Shown one piece after another: positions 1 through 16,734 of a DNA stretch of 64,000 nt; the first letter of the stretch is position 1; each line of letters opens with the position of its first letter. Under the pieces are notes generated by a model that was not told where the DNA came from, did no database searches, and worked only from the letters and a program-made list of their open reading frames with translations. Made by a program: the position numbers and the translations under genes. This stretch comes from Populus alba (lineage: Eukaryota; Streptophyta; Magnoliopsida; Malpighiales; Salicaceae). The stretch covers positions 30,800,339 to 30,864,338 of the forward strand of contig NC_133284.1 of NCBI RefSeq assembly GCF_005239225.2, written 5' to 3'.

Positions 1-1027
1 CAGTTAAAAAAAAATTCAGTTTTTATTTTTAATTTAATATAAATATATTTTAATTATTTTATAACCTCAATTTGAAAAGCATTTTTTTAACCAAACACAT
101 TAAACTATTTTTTCTTTAACCTTAATTTCAACCATAATTTTAACCAAACACTTATTTTTTCAAACCAACCTCAACTAAAAGTACTTTTTATAAAATAATT
201 TTTTTCAAACCACAACCACAACAGCTATCGAAATACTAAACACAGTTTTTGAAATGTGTGGTCTGTACTCTGTAGCATAGTGAATGGTTAAAAAAAAGAA
301 ACCATGGATCACGAACTGAATTTGCATTTCAAATCCATTTCTCATCAGGCAATAGTCAGTAGACAGAGTACATATCAATTGATAATCTGCCTTGTTTATT
401 TTACTGGAGTGGTTTTTGAACTCAAATCTTGCTGCATGCACAAAGCTCAAGGCTTCACGAATTGCTTGACTCGGAACTCGTCAAAACTTCAGGTTCCTCA
501 GGTTCAGAGGAAGTTGGACTCTACTCACCTGCAGGAGTTGAATGTTTCTGCTAAGACTTCAGGAGCCAAAAATCGCAAAAGAAATTTCCAGGAAATGCAA
601 AGCAACTTCATATATTTCCTGAAAACATTTAGACAGACAATCTGTCGTGGAAAGTATTAGCCCACCCAATCCCATATGTTGGGAGGACCGAGAACATGTA
701 TATATTTCCTGAAAACATTTAAGACAGAGACAAACGATGTCAGACATTCAGAGTACCAATCTGTCGTGGGCTCCACAATTTTGAAATGGTCCATGCATGC
801 AACTGGGAGAATGGTCAGAGCATGCATGGTCTAGCTTTGATTTTCAAATCCCCGTGCGTGAAGAAATCAAATGCTATTATAATTTAATATATACCAAGAG
901 CGAGACTATAAGGTCGCAAAAAACTATAAACTATAGCAAATTGTTGGACCAGTTGGAAGATAGAGAAATCCAAGCTAGCTATGACTAAAACCATACGAAA
1001 ATATAAACGATACATAATTTTCCTTCG
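1..1027. other. Left-edge intergenic DNA, no supported gene
   Basis: This stretch is A+T-rich at its left end (about 1-190), with repeated motifs of the form 'aaccaaacac' that look like an old short repeat. Open frames exist at 205-450 and 304-660, but they have no recognisable domain and no splice or promoter context, so I do not call them genes. A short duplicated block lies at 611-768 and is listed separately. Confidence 0.5.
611..768 (+). repeat. Imperfect ~90-bp direct duplication
   Basis: The motif 'tatatttcctgaaaacattt' occurs at about 611 and again at about 700. In both cases it is followed by 'agacaga' and, further on, by 'aatctgtcgtgg'. The second copy has extra bases between these blocks. 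It looks like a local tandem duplication with later divergence. No function is evident. Confidence 0.6.
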
Positions 1028-1035
1028 GACCAGGT

Positions 1036-2079
1036 CAGGGGCGGACATTAGTTTTAAAACAAAACTTATATAATTTAGTTTTATTCAAATAACTTACTAC
1101 AAACATACAATAACCTTTGTATAAGGTAAAAAGTTTGGAGCAATACTAAATTGAGTCAAAGCAATGAAATTAATTTCATCTCCATAATGTATCCATCACT
1201 TTAATATTGTTGGTTTTTATACATATCAAATATAAACATACAAAGTATATAACAAACATTAGCTAAAACAAAGCATTATTTATGTTTGATAAACTTTGAA
1301 ATAAAGCAAGAAATAATAAAGAATAATTCTTACATAATTATTTTAATTGTGCTAGTCGTTCTTTCATAGAATAGAAATCATCGATTATCATATCAGTTGT
1401 GAATCTTTCAACAATTTCTTTTTCTATATAGACAATCAAATAATTTACAAGAAAATCATTCCATCCTGTTGCGAAGTTTTGTTTTAACAATCTTCATCGC
1501 TGAAAAAGCTCGTTTAGTAGGTTGTGAGTTATCATTTTTTTTTCAAAAAAAGAATCAATTCTTCTTATTTTGTTCATGGTTCAAGTAAGAAAAAATTGAT
1601 AATTCTCGCTAATCAAAAAATCCAAGCATAATCAAAGGTAGAACTAGCTGATCTGAGAAAAAAAAATCCTCATTAAATTATTAACAAACATCTCAAAACA
1701 AAACAAAAATATATTTTAAATTTAAATTACCTTATTTTATTTGATGAAAGATAAATTAATTAATAGCTCTGCTTTAATTTTTTGTAGAAAAAGTTTGCTC
1801 GCACTTAGTGTTTTTATTTTTGTTTTTAATTGATTGCAGAGTTTATATTAGAGTAAATTGGTAGCTTAGTTTTTTTATTTCACAAAGTAATGTTTTTATA
1901 ATTTTTTTTCTTTTCCATGTAGGTAAAGAATAAATTTAAAGGAAATTAAAAGTGAAGTTACAGCCCACCTCTTTAAAATAAAATAAAAAATATAACACTT
2001 CATCATATTTAATTACCTAATTACCTAATAAATAAAAAATATTGCAGGGCCCTGCTTGCCCCCCTTGCTTCCGCCCCTG
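1036..2079 (-). mobile_element. Non-autonomous hAT transposon with perfect 8-bp target duplication
   Basis: The element begins CAGGGGCGGA at 1036 and ends with the exact reverse complement TCCGCCCCTG at 2079, so the terminal inverted repeats are 10 bp. The eight bases GACCAGGT lie immediately outside both ends (1028-1035 and 2080-2087). An 8-bp duplication with CAGGGG-type termini is diagnostic of the hAT superfamily. At 1044 bp it is too short to encode a transposase and keeps only a decayed C-terminal piece on the minus strand. It ends about 300 bp upstream of the TATA box of the phospholipase gene, so it lies in or next to that promoter. Confidence 0.93.
1340..1521 (-). pseudogene. hAT transposase C-terminal (dimerisation domain) remnant
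   Basis: Read on the minus strand, this stretch gives 'RAFSAMKIVKTKLRNRM'. After a frameshift it continues with 'NDFLVNYLIVYIEKEIVERF' and a tail ending 'SMKERLAQLK' before a stop. This is the characteristic C-terminal hAT dimerisation region of plant transposases with a TTF-type zinc finger, where R-A-F-S-A-M and the Y-I-E-K block are conserved. An in-frame stop and a change of frame in the middle show it is dead. It is internal to the 1044-bp hAT element and supports that element's superfamily call. Confidence 0.82.
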
Positions 2080-2386
2080 GACCAGGTCTCTGTAATTTTT
2101 CTTACATTAACATAGTCAACAAAATCGAGATGGTACATATAAACTTAACTCATAAAATATATCATTTAAAAAAAAAGACTTAAAAGATTGTAATTTCGAA
2201 ATCTTCAAGAAGGATTGTAATTTCATATTTCTTCTAGAGGTTATATAATTTACTCGTCTGAAAAAATGAAAAAAGAACAAGTCAACTTTATTGATGGTCC
2301 ACTTACTCGTATGATGAGCTTCTTCGAAGCAGCTGAGCCGTAACAGTGATGTGCTATTTCTTGCCTATGTTCATCAATGCTGTGTG

Positions 2387-2396
2387 TATATATAAG
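2387..2396 (+). promoter_or_regulatory. Probable TATA box of the phospholipase A1 gene
   Basis: TATATATAAG lies about 127-136 bp upstream of the lipase ATG at 2523, in a CT-rich context typical of plant core promoters. Transcription would start near 2420, giving a 5' leader of about 100 bases. The assignment is positional inference; no transcript data are available. Confidence 0.65.
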
Positions 2397-2522
2397 CCCC
2401 TAAGCCCCTCCCTAGATATCATCAACACCCTGACAAACACTTTACGCTTTCCTTCCTCAGAATTTGGCTTTCTTTGATTCAAATCACAAGCTTTTCAGGA
2501 ATTCTACAACCAGTGAACCACC

Positions 2523-4112
2523 ATGGAGATGTCACCATTAACACAAGTCATAACAAAGAAAACAAGGTCAAAGAAAACCAGGAGAGCGTGGAAGTTGAAG
2601 CTTAGTATCACATGGCAGGCTATCAAGAAGGCAGTCAGTGGCAACATCAAGAAACGTCCGGCGGGTCTCCGTCTTCATTTAAGCTGTGCAAGAAGCCTGA
2701 GACAGCTTTCCACTAACCGGATCCATCAAGAGTCAGATGTAAAGCCCCATAAAGATACCAAATCAAAGAAAAAGGCCTGCCATCCCAACAAAACACTTTC
2801 TCATCTCTTCCATGTGCCGTACACAGCATTGGATTTTGTAGACCTAGGAGATCACATGACTCCTACAATGTCTCCCAAGCAGAATATATCAGCAATGTGG
2901 CAAGAGATTCATGGCTCAAGTAATTGGGACAACCTTCTGGACCCTCTCCACCCGAATCTTCGACGAGAAATTCTCAAATATGGAGAATTCGTTGAAGCCA
3001 CTTATGATGCCTTCGACTTTGATCCTTTATCGGAGTATTGTGGGAGTTGTAGGTACAACCGACATAAGATTTTCGAAACGTTAGGCCTCACCAAGCATGG
3101 TTACAAGGTGAAAAAGTACATCTACGCATTGTCCCATGTCGATGTGCCTCAATGGTTAAAGAGGTCACACGCTATGTGGAGCAAAGATTCCAATTGGATG
3201 GGCTATGTTGCTGTAAGCAGGAAAGAAGAGTCGCATAGAATCGGTCGTAGAGACATAATGGTCGCATGGCGGGGCACAATCTCACCATCAGAGTGGTTTT
3301 CAGACCTCAGGACAGGTCTAGAGCTTATTGACAACACAAACGTGAAGGTTCAAGAAGGGTTCCTCGGAATTTACAAATCCAAGGATGAGTCCACCAGGTA
3401 TAACAAGTTAAGTGCCTCCGAGCAAGTCATGCAAGAAGTGGTAAGACTGGTGAGTTTTTATAGAGGAAAGGGAGAAGAGGTCAGCCTGACGGTTACAGGC
3501 CATAGCCTAGGAGGAGCATTAGCACTCCTAAATGCTTACGAGGCAAAGACTGTCATCCCGGATCTGTTTGTTACCGTCATTTCCTTTGGCGCACCGAGGG
3601 TCGGAAACATCGCCTTCAAGGAGAAGCTCAACGAGCTAGGAGTCAAGACCCTACGCGTTGTCGTTAAGCAAGATATAGTCCCGAAACTGCCTGGCCTGTT
3701 GAACAGGATGCTCAACAAGTTTCATGGATTAACTGGAAAGTTGAACTGGGTTTACAGGCATGTAGGGACGCAGTTGAAGCTTGATGCGTTTACATCACCA
3801 TACTTGAAGCATGAATCTGACTTGTCAGGGTGTCATAACCTGGAGCTATACCTTCACCTGATAGATGGGTTTCTGAGCAGCACCTCGAAGCATAGATGGA
3901 ATGCTAGGAGAGATCTGGCACTGGTGAACAAGGGCAGTGACATGCTGATAGAGGATCTAAGAATACCAGAGTTTTGGTACGACTTTCCATACAAGGGACT
4001 CGTGTTGAACAAGTATGGTAGATGGGTTAAACCTGGCCGACAGCCCGAAGACATCCCTTCTCCACTTGGTGTCGAAACGCCACCGAAAAATGGTCGCCCT
4101 CAACCATTTTAG
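2523..4112 (+). CDS. Phospholipase A1-I-gamma-like class-3 lipase, plastid type, intronless
   Basis: This is a 529-residue lipase of the DAD1-like phospholipase A1 family (PLA1-I-gamma group). Such enzymes release the sn-1 acyl chain from phospho- or galactolipids in plastids. The nucleophile elbow G-H-S-L-G is at residues 326-330 with Ser328. The expected acid is Asp384 in 'VVVKQDIVPKLP' and the expected histidine is His438 in 'SGCHNLELYLHLIDG', so the Ser-Asp-His triad is complete. The substrate-facing 'VAWRGTISPSEW' block and the family's 'WQEIHGSSNWDNLLDPLHPNLRREI' region (quoted in part: WQEIHGSSNWDNLLDPLHP) precede it. The first ~90 residues are basic and rich in Ser/Thr, Lys and Arg, with almost no acidic residues, consistent with a plastid transit peptide. 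The ATG at 2523 sits in a good context (ccaccATGg). There are no introns, as is common in this subfamily. I-gamma1, -2 and -3 cannot be told apart here. Confidence 0.93.
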   Translation: MEMSPLTQVITKKTRSKKTRRAWKLKLSITWQAIKKAVSGNIKKRPAGLRLHLSCARSLRQLSTNRIHQESDVKPHKDTKSKKKACHPNKTLSHLFHVPYTALDFVDLGDHMTPTMSPKQNISAMWQEIHGSSNWDNLLDPLHPNLRREILKYGEFVEATYDAFDFDPLSEYCGSCRYNRHKIFETLGLTKHGYKVKKYIYALSHVDVPQWLKRSHAMWSKDSNWMGYVAVSRKEESHRIGRRDIMVAWRGTISPSEWFSDLRTGLELIDNTNVKVQEGFLGIYKSKDESTRYNKLSASEQVMQEVVRLVSFYRGKGEEVSLTVTGHSLGGALALLNAYEAKTVIPDLFVTVISFGAPRVGNIAFKEKLNELGVKTLRVVVKQDIVPKLPGLLNRMLNKFHGLTGKLNWVYRHVGTQLKLDAFTSPYLKHESDLSGCHNLELYLHLIDGFLSSTSKHRWNARRDLALVNKGSDMLIEDLRIPEFWYDFPYKGLVLNKYGRWVKPGRQPEDIPSPLGVETPPKNGRPQPF

Positions 4113-4442
4113 ATTTCTCACTGACCAAAATCACTGGTCCAATTCTTCTGTTAATAGGTATAAAGGCGTCAAATTTATTTATTTTTTATTTATTTTAACT
4201 CGTCTCGAAGAAGTTGTAACTGGTTTGATTTATTTTTTACACTTGAAGCCCAATTTTTTTCTACTGGAAACGTCGTGTTGTCATTATTCTCTCTTGTACC
4301 CGTTAATCATGAGTTGGAATTTGGCTGAGCATTCTTGGCTGCGTTTCTCCAATTCTATTCTCTCTTGTACGTCCCTCGACACAAAAAGAAAAGCAGCAAC
4401 TCTTCAATATTCACCAGTACATTTTCCAATGCTTATAGGAGG

Positions 4443-4647
4443 GTGTTTAGAAATGTGGTTATGTTTTTTTTAAAGTGTTATTTTATTCAAAAAAATATGC
4501 TTAAAAATATTTTTTTATTTTTTAAAAATAATTTTTATCAGCATATTAAAATAATTTGAAAAACATAAAACACATATTAATTCAAAGTAAAAAAAAAATT
4601 TTCAAATTTTTTTCAAAAGCGTTTTTGAAAAAGTACTCCCAAACAAC
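4443..4647. repeat. Short dispersed MITE-like repeat, ~205 bp
   Basis: It opens with 'gtgtttagaaatgtggttat' and closes with 'actcccaaacaac', so the ends are imperfect inverted complements (gtgtttg... / ...caaac). The body is a run of 'aaaatatttttttattttttaaaaataa'-like sequence (quoted in part: tttttattttttaaaaataa) containing 'atcagcatattaaaataatt'. The same body and ends recur at about 14690-14850, 20870-21076, 36395-36595, 42437-47565 (interrupted) and 54730-54895. It lies in the 3' flank of the lipase gene. Confidence 0.6.
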
Positions 4648-5170
4648 ATAATGTGCTGAATCAATATTTTTTTTAACAGTATTATTAAATATGATTAAAT
4701 GAATTAATTTTGAATTTTTTTACTAGTTTTTTATTCAATTTAAAATTTTAATTAAATCATGTAAGAGCTATCTTAACTTAAATTGATTGATTTTTATAAG
4801 TCTCAATACAACCTTGATGATACCATTAAAACATGCATGACTTATATTTTAAAAAACCTTTAAGATGATATTTTTAAAAAAATATTAAGACAATGACAAA
4901 TTGGATTGATCTCGTTCCCCTACAACCCGGGGTATGGACTCTATTAGGTTCAATAACTTTTTATAATTTTATTTATTTATTTAGTTATATGATAAAAATA
5001 GATGTTCAGATATTAAACATTAATATAAAAATATATATTTATTTGAGATAATTATCCCTCCAAAAAGAACAAAAATGTAGTTTATTAGCTCTTCACATTG
5101 CACTCCCAGAAAACAAGGATCAAGAACAAGGATGGCAAGCAAAACAGAAAATCATTCGTATCCTTTGTAC
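4648..5170. other. A+T-rich spacer without recognisable features
   Basis: No coding or structural signal was found. The stretch separates the 3' flank of the lipase gene from the last exon of the Notchless-like pseudogene. Confidence 0.5.
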
Positions 5171-7372
5171 CTGTTGATGGCCTGTCTTCATTTTATTGTA
5201 CCTTTCCAGAACAACCTATAACATTTATAAATAGGTCGGAATGATCAGTTCCATACAGACAGAATCCTAATCACTCTTTAGTACAAAAGCACAATGTAAC
5301 ACAGAAGACTTTAAATGCTGGAAATTGATGCCTTTTTTTTTTCATTTTGCTGCAGTTTTCTGGAAATCATGGAACATCCTAAATTTGCAGCTCTAACTCC
5401 ATTATACCATTCCATTGAGCAAACCAGATGGGAAAAAGAAAACATGTGTCTTGCATTTCTCATGTTAAATTGCCTAGATCTAGGAGCAAATAAATTAAGC
5501 AAACACCAGGATAGATCCCCTCTCCCATAAACTCAAATGATGTCCTTGACAGACAGATAGTAAAATATTCTATATATGCTTCAGCAACAGAATATTTTTA
5601 AATTTTAGTATATGATATCAGATCAAAAAGAAAAAGGTTACAGGTATAAGAAACTTCAGCCTTTTTTTCCACATTCATACTTAGATGGTTGTATCCCTCT
5701 ATGAGTAAATGAGTAAGAGCCCCGCTTCAAGGTACAAATCAACAGAGTTCCAGAACTACGCAAAGATCCATTGACCATTCAACTACTGCATACATAGTAC
5801 GTTCTTGAATGTTTACAACCGAGAACACTAGCTAACCGATGACGATTTAAAAATCCGAAATTACATTACAAAAGCCATGCTCATATCCCTCGAATATTAA
5901 GCTAATTCATAGATGATAAATGTCTAGAGCCATCTTCATCACAATGCAACAACTGAAGCAAATAGTAACTTTACCTTCTTCATTTCCTCTGGAGAAGAAT
6001 ATGTTTTTCCTGTATGATCAAAAGCTCCTGTGCGAAGAAAATATTCAGTGCTCAATGCAAGAGAGTTAACCCAATGCCCATGACCCTAAAACAAGAACCA
6101 TATGCCCGAGGGGGAAGTCATTAAGAGAGGAAAAAAAGTTACACAACAACGATTGAAGTTTGAGATTATCAATTGGAAACCTAAAATCTACTTGGTAAAT
6201 ATATAGCAAGAATTATTATTTTCCACAGAAAACAAGCAAAACTCTACAAGATATATGTGGTAAGAAAATACAGTACTAAAATCACTGTCAAATAAACATA
6301 ATATGTGCATACAATTACCTCTAATTCACGAATCAACTTCCCTTGTGAAGTTTCCCACACTTTAAGGGTACAATCCTGGGAGCTGCACCGTTGAGATGAA
6401 GACAGGTGAGATATATGGCTAATGCAAGAGCAATGGATATGAACCGCAGTTTGACAGCATTTGATTTTCTGAGACTAGATTTATCAGTCAAAAGAGCAAT
6501 CTGTGATGGTAAGAAAAGCGTATAGGCATATAATGCCTCTACGAAAGGAAAGTAATTCACTCAATTTTGTTATGGACTGTGGAATCTTCTAATTTTTTCA
6601 AGTCAATTAAACACAAATCTTCTGTAGTGATTGAATTTATCTCACTTGTTTATATGATCAGCTTCCAGTAGGTTTTGGACAATAGTTGGGACAGAGTCAT
6701 CTACATCCAGTAGTTTAAGTGTCAATTTATTCCCGTCCTCTGTTCTCTCTGGTACTGATCACCTATAATGTAACCAGGATTCTTGGATGGATCAGCCGAA
6801 GACCTTCCCTTTGTAAATTTTAATAAATAGAGACTTTACCACAAGCAGATTCCCTGATGGTTTTCCTGTCTGAGGATCCCAACACTGAAGCTCTCCAGCC
6901 TTGCTCCCACTCACAAGATGCTTACCATCTGGTGACCATGCAATACAAAGCACCCAATTCTTATGTCCTGCATCAAGAAGTTCATACACGATCAATGCAA
7001 TAAGTATAAAGGTTGGTTCATTTTGCTAAGATAATCAATCTGGGATATCATGTATCATCAACATGAACAGCAAATAACTTGCTCTGACCACTCAGAAAAA
7101 TAAATAAATAAATAAATATTAAAGTGTTTCCAGAAAGAAACGAATTTGAATTTGTCACGGTACTGTCTTTTTTTGTATTCTAAAGCAGCAACTTCAACTA
7201 CTAAGCGCAAGCAGGATGGAAAAGAGAGATGGCTTAGATTATCAACCTGTACATGTAAACATCAGTGTCTGGGTGTTCAGATCCCATAGACGAACAGTGG
7301 TGTCCCCAGAGCCACTGGCCAACTGTCGCCCATCCGGACCAAAGGCAATTGAAAGTACAGCTCCTGCATGAC
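5171..7372 (-). pseudogene. Notchless (NLE)-like WD40 gene fragment, deleted and truncated
   Basis: Five exon-like pieces on the minus strand match the WD40 part of Notchless, a ribosome biogenesis factor of the 60S subunit. They are 7247-7372 (GHAGAVLSIAFGPDG... to LWDLNTQT), 6840-6967 (HKNWVLCIAWSPDG... to WDPQTGKPSGN), 6319-6382 (SQDCTLKVWETSQGKLIREL), 5975-6085 (GHGHWVNSLALSTEY... to SSPEEMKK) and 5171-5215 (LERYNKMK-TGHQQ). Splice sites around each are still good AG/GT. The N-terminal NLE domain is absent. So are the blade between the second and third pieces and all WD repeats after 'TGHQQ'. In the last piece 'NKMK' is fused directly to 'TGHQQ', where the family has about 30 more residues. 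A functional gene is therefore unlikely; this is a decayed genomic duplicate that kept introns. Confidence 0.85.
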
Positions 7373-7494
7373 CTGGAGTGACATAAAAAGAAAAGGCAGA
7401 ACATGTAAGAAAAACAATTTAACACCACTAACCTGGGGTGCTGGTAATTTGACCAAACAAAACAATGAAAACAGATCGTGCATGTAATGGGGGG

Positions 7495-8420
7495 TCAAAT
7501 TCTTGAGAGGTGAAACTATAATTTTATGAATTTTTATAATATGTTTTAAAAGTTAAAATATAATTTTTATTGAATTGTAAACTAAAAAATAGACTCTAAT
7601 TAAAATAACAAAAAATATATTATTATAAACCAATCGATGGATTCATCTCTAATTTAAGTCAAAAGTATACTATTTCTCTATGTTAGTTTGTGATTTCTTT
7701 TTATTTTTATTTTATATACTAATTGCCAAATTTGTTTGTTTATTTATTTAAAAAAAAACACAATGCAGTGGGCTTACAACAGCAAAGAATGCCGTAAGAA
7801 CCTTCACATTTATATGCATGGATAATGATGTCCCTGGGAGCCCTTCTTATTTTAGGCTTTACAGAGAATCTTTTGGTTGTTTCGTTTCTCTCACTATTCT
7901 ATTCAGAAGCAAGGCCTTGTCCAAATCTGACATGAAGACGGCCTTGAACTTCTTTGTCCAGTGTTCATCATATATATTTGATTTGAGTACTGTTCATTGT
8001 TATAGACGTTGCAAGTGCGACAAACACCAAGTTGCAGCTCAATTCAAAAGGTAGATGATTTGGTTTTCTTGTATAAACAAGTGGCTAGTACAATTAGAAT
8101 CAGAAGTCTGCTTCTTTTTCATCGATCCCCAATTAGCCAACTTTACATGTATGCCTAAAACAATCCCCTCCCAGGCATCAAACTGGCAAGGCCCCTCTAC
8201 GAATCTATAAGCATCAGGAGCTGGACATATCTGTTCACCCCGTCGCATACATCTGCCCGTTTTCCTGCAGTTTTTCCCGTTTCATTCTATTTCTGGAAGG
8301 GCATGAAGGATCTGGATTGAATTTGGGTCCAAACTGATCCAGTCAGCTCCTTTCTCATCGAACATATAATCATCATTAGCTAGCATCATCAGAGTTGGAT
8401 TCGTTAGTAGGTCCATGTAG
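7495..8420. other. Spacer and PAO1 3' flank
   Basis: The stretch 7495-7770 is A+T-rich and repeat-like. The stretch 7770-8420 is more balanced and probably includes the PAO1 3' untranslated region, since that gene's stop codon is at 8421-8423. Open frames at 7818-8054 (+), 8039-8248 (-) and 8282-8482 (-) have no recognisable domains and are not called. Confidence 0.45.
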
Positions 8421-14182
<5,762 letters not shown>

Positions 14183-14249
14183 GAGAGGGAGGGAGGGAGA
14201 GAGGTGTGCGCGTTTTGTTGGCAAGACATGAAGAAATAGCGGGAGTCGG

Positions 14250-14257
14250 TTTATATA
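14250..14257 (-). promoter_or_regulatory. Probable TATA box of PAO1
   Basis: On the minus strand the sequence reads TATATAAA about 70 bases upstream of the PAO1 ATG (14182). This predicts a short leader of about 35-40 bases. No other TATA-like motif is closer. Positional inference only. Confidence 0.65.
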
Positions 14258-14476
14258 GGTGTTTTTCTGTTATTTTTATTTTTTAACGGTGGGCGATGGA
14301 CGTGTGTCTTTTTCTCTATCATCATGAAGTTTGACCAGGTTGACTGACGTCGAAATAGTTAGGTAGTGCTGGTATTAGATCGAAACTTGTAATGTGATAT
14401 CAATATGCGAAAAATTTTACTGTGCTTATGGAGTTATTAGTAATATTTTATTAATTATTTTTTGAGATTCAAAAGC

Positions 14477-14482
14477 TTTTAT

Positions 14483-14529
<47 letters not shown>
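14477..14529. repeat. (AT)n microsatellite
   Basis: About 50 bp of alternating A and T with one interruption, followed by a T run, about 300 bp upstream of PAO1. It is likely to vary in length between individuals. Confidence 0.9.
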
Positions 14530-14537
<8 letters not shown>

Positions 14538-14689
14538 TTGTTAGAAAGAGATTTTTTTAAAAGACCAAGTCACGGTCTAGTATTATTTTTATTTAGCTCG
14601 GCTGTAAGCACAAGTAATAATTATTAGTATATTATTAAAAAAGTCTACTCTTCTTTCATAGAATATAAAGAGATTTTTTGAAACCAGTG

Positions 14690-14850
14690 TTTTAAAAAAT
14701 TTAATTTTTTTCTTAAAAATTATTTTTTAATATATTTTAAATTATTTTGATATGCTGATCTTAAAAATAATTTTTAAAAAATAAAAAAATATTATTTTAA
14801 TATATTTCAGCACTAAAAATACTTTAAAAAACAACCATAACCACACTTTG
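14690..14850. repeat. Partial copy of the short dispersed MITE-like repeat
   Basis: It contains the same 'aaattattttgatatgctga' body and the 'aacaaccataaccacac' end found in the copies at 20870-21076 and elsewhere. The outer 'gtgtttg' terminus is eroded. Confidence 0.5.
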
Positions 14851-15949
14851 CCTTCTTAAATTTTCAAAATATTCATCCTAGTAAATAAAAAACATTCTCG
14901 TCCGTCATTGATCCAAGAATTAATATGAGCCGGTACAACTAATCCTAACACAATATATATATATAAAACTAGTTGTGGATTTGGTATGGCAGCCTAACTA
15001 GAAGATAATCTTGTGTTTGTGCTTTAAAACAACTAGAAGATAATTTAAAAAAAAACTAGAGGGGGGTGTTAATTTGTGTTTTATTGAGATTTAATCTTGG
15101 AAAATTAATTTTGGAAAGCCTAAAAAAATAAACTCTAACCTTAAGAAATTTAAAAAATAACATTAAAATGAAAAATTGCTTCTTCTCTCATTAATTCTTC
15201 CGCTTGTCTCCCCTGAATTTCTCTGCGAGTCATTGAATACAAGGAGTTAGCGTATCCGAGCTGTCACTTTTAGAGAGTGAATGGCATTAAAAGGGGGGGC
15301 GAGCTGCCCGTGACATTCGTTATTTTGTACACTTGTGACATCGATTTAACGGCTAGTTTACATTGGGCTGTCACGTTTGGCAATAAGAGCTCAGCTCAAT
15401 CGTGGCCTTACATTGCATTTTTGAAGAGTCGACCACTACACAGGTCATACAAGTATCGGGGAGGGAAAATACCAAAGAGGGAGGTGTCCGTTTGTCTATG
15501 ACGTTTGTTCAGTTATTACAGGTTCTTGTCACAAGATTGCTTTTGCAAAGATACATACGTTTCGTCAGGGTGATATGGCTTAAATGAAACAAATGTAGCT
15601 TGATTTGAAATGTTCCTTTATCTACTCTCAAACGAAAGCCAATTGAAATTGAACAGATCGATGATGAGATGTACATACTGTATAACGAGTTCCATAGTCC
15701 ATGATGCGTACAAATAACACTAATATATTGAATAACTGATTAATCTCTTAATTCAAGCAATATGATTTATTCTTTTTAGTTAAAGTAAAAAACTCAAATG
15801 GTTTTAGGTAAGTTAATGTGGCGAAGTTCTCTTTGATGGATGTGTGCTCTCATATATTTATGTTAGTAATTTTGTAGAGAGAGAGAAGATTTTTAGAGAA
15901 ATAGAACTTAAAAAATAAATATGCTGAAAAGTGTTAAGAATAAAGAGAT
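14851..15949. other. Intergenic stretch, nothing recognised
   Basis: No gene, RNA or repeat could be supported. The two plus-strand open frames at 15277-15501 and 15402-15587 overlap each other in different frames and have no known motif. Confidence 0.45.
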
Positions 15950-16240
15950 TATAAACTTCAAGTTTGAAAAACTCATAGTGTATTTATAGCTCATTGGTCT
16001 TGTATTTTTCTGGATAAGAAGAACTAAAGTGTAATTTTAGCTTTTTTAATATTTTGAGTTGTATTCTACTCAAAATAATATGTATAGGATTAATGTAAAA
16101 TAATAAGGGACCCGTGTGGAGTCCTACAAAAATTTTCAAATGAGTGTTGGGATAGGGCAAGGTGCTCAAACCCATAGAGTTTAAAAATGGGTCAAAACAT
16201 GCTGCCTAGACCCAAACATGTTAGACTTGAGTGTGATGAC
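15950..16240 (-). repeat. 3' LTR remnant of the decayed gypsy-type element
   Basis: It aligns over about 290 bp with 18485-18810, including 'gctcattgg', 'actaaagtgtaatttta' and 'tgttgggat' blocks, and carries the minus-strand TATAAATA. Boundaries are approximate. Confidence 0.65.
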
Positions 16241-16734
16241 CTAAGCGCTTCTTGGGTGTTTTTTTTGGGATTTTTTTCCTTTTTTGAGGGATTTTTTGGG
16301 CCTGTTTTATTTGGATCCATTAGTAACTTTACGAGTCTTTGTAGTATTAATCTATAAAGACTTGTAAAAATACTCAGTTATCATGACAAGTTCGTTGAAT
16401 TTTTTTTGTATGAGAAAAGAGGTGAAACCCTGAGTAATATATCAGAGAGCCCATAGATAAAGGCATGTACCATGGTTAAAAAATATTCTAAGTATATAAA
16501 GGGGGAACCAAGGAGGAACCCATAGTTAGAAAAATTCTCAAATGGTTGTAGGGATGAACCCATGTCAACGTCCATGCTTAGAAAATTTCTAAGTGGCTAG
16601 GGGGACAAATCCATATGAACGCCTATACTTAAAAAAATTACTATCTAGTAGAGGTGATGAACCCATGAAGGGTAGTGTTATTGTACCGGGGAAACCAATT
16701 TTATCTGCTTGAGAGTGGTTGCACTAGAGTGTGG

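Noticed and set aside
304..660. 118-aa plus-strand frame near the left edge
   Set aside because: It has no recognisable domain, no promoter or splice context, and includes part of a local duplication.
6333..6560. 75-aa minus-strand hydrophobic frame as a membrane protein
   Set aside because: It overlaps the third Notchless-like exon in another frame and otherwise lies in an intron of that pseudogene.
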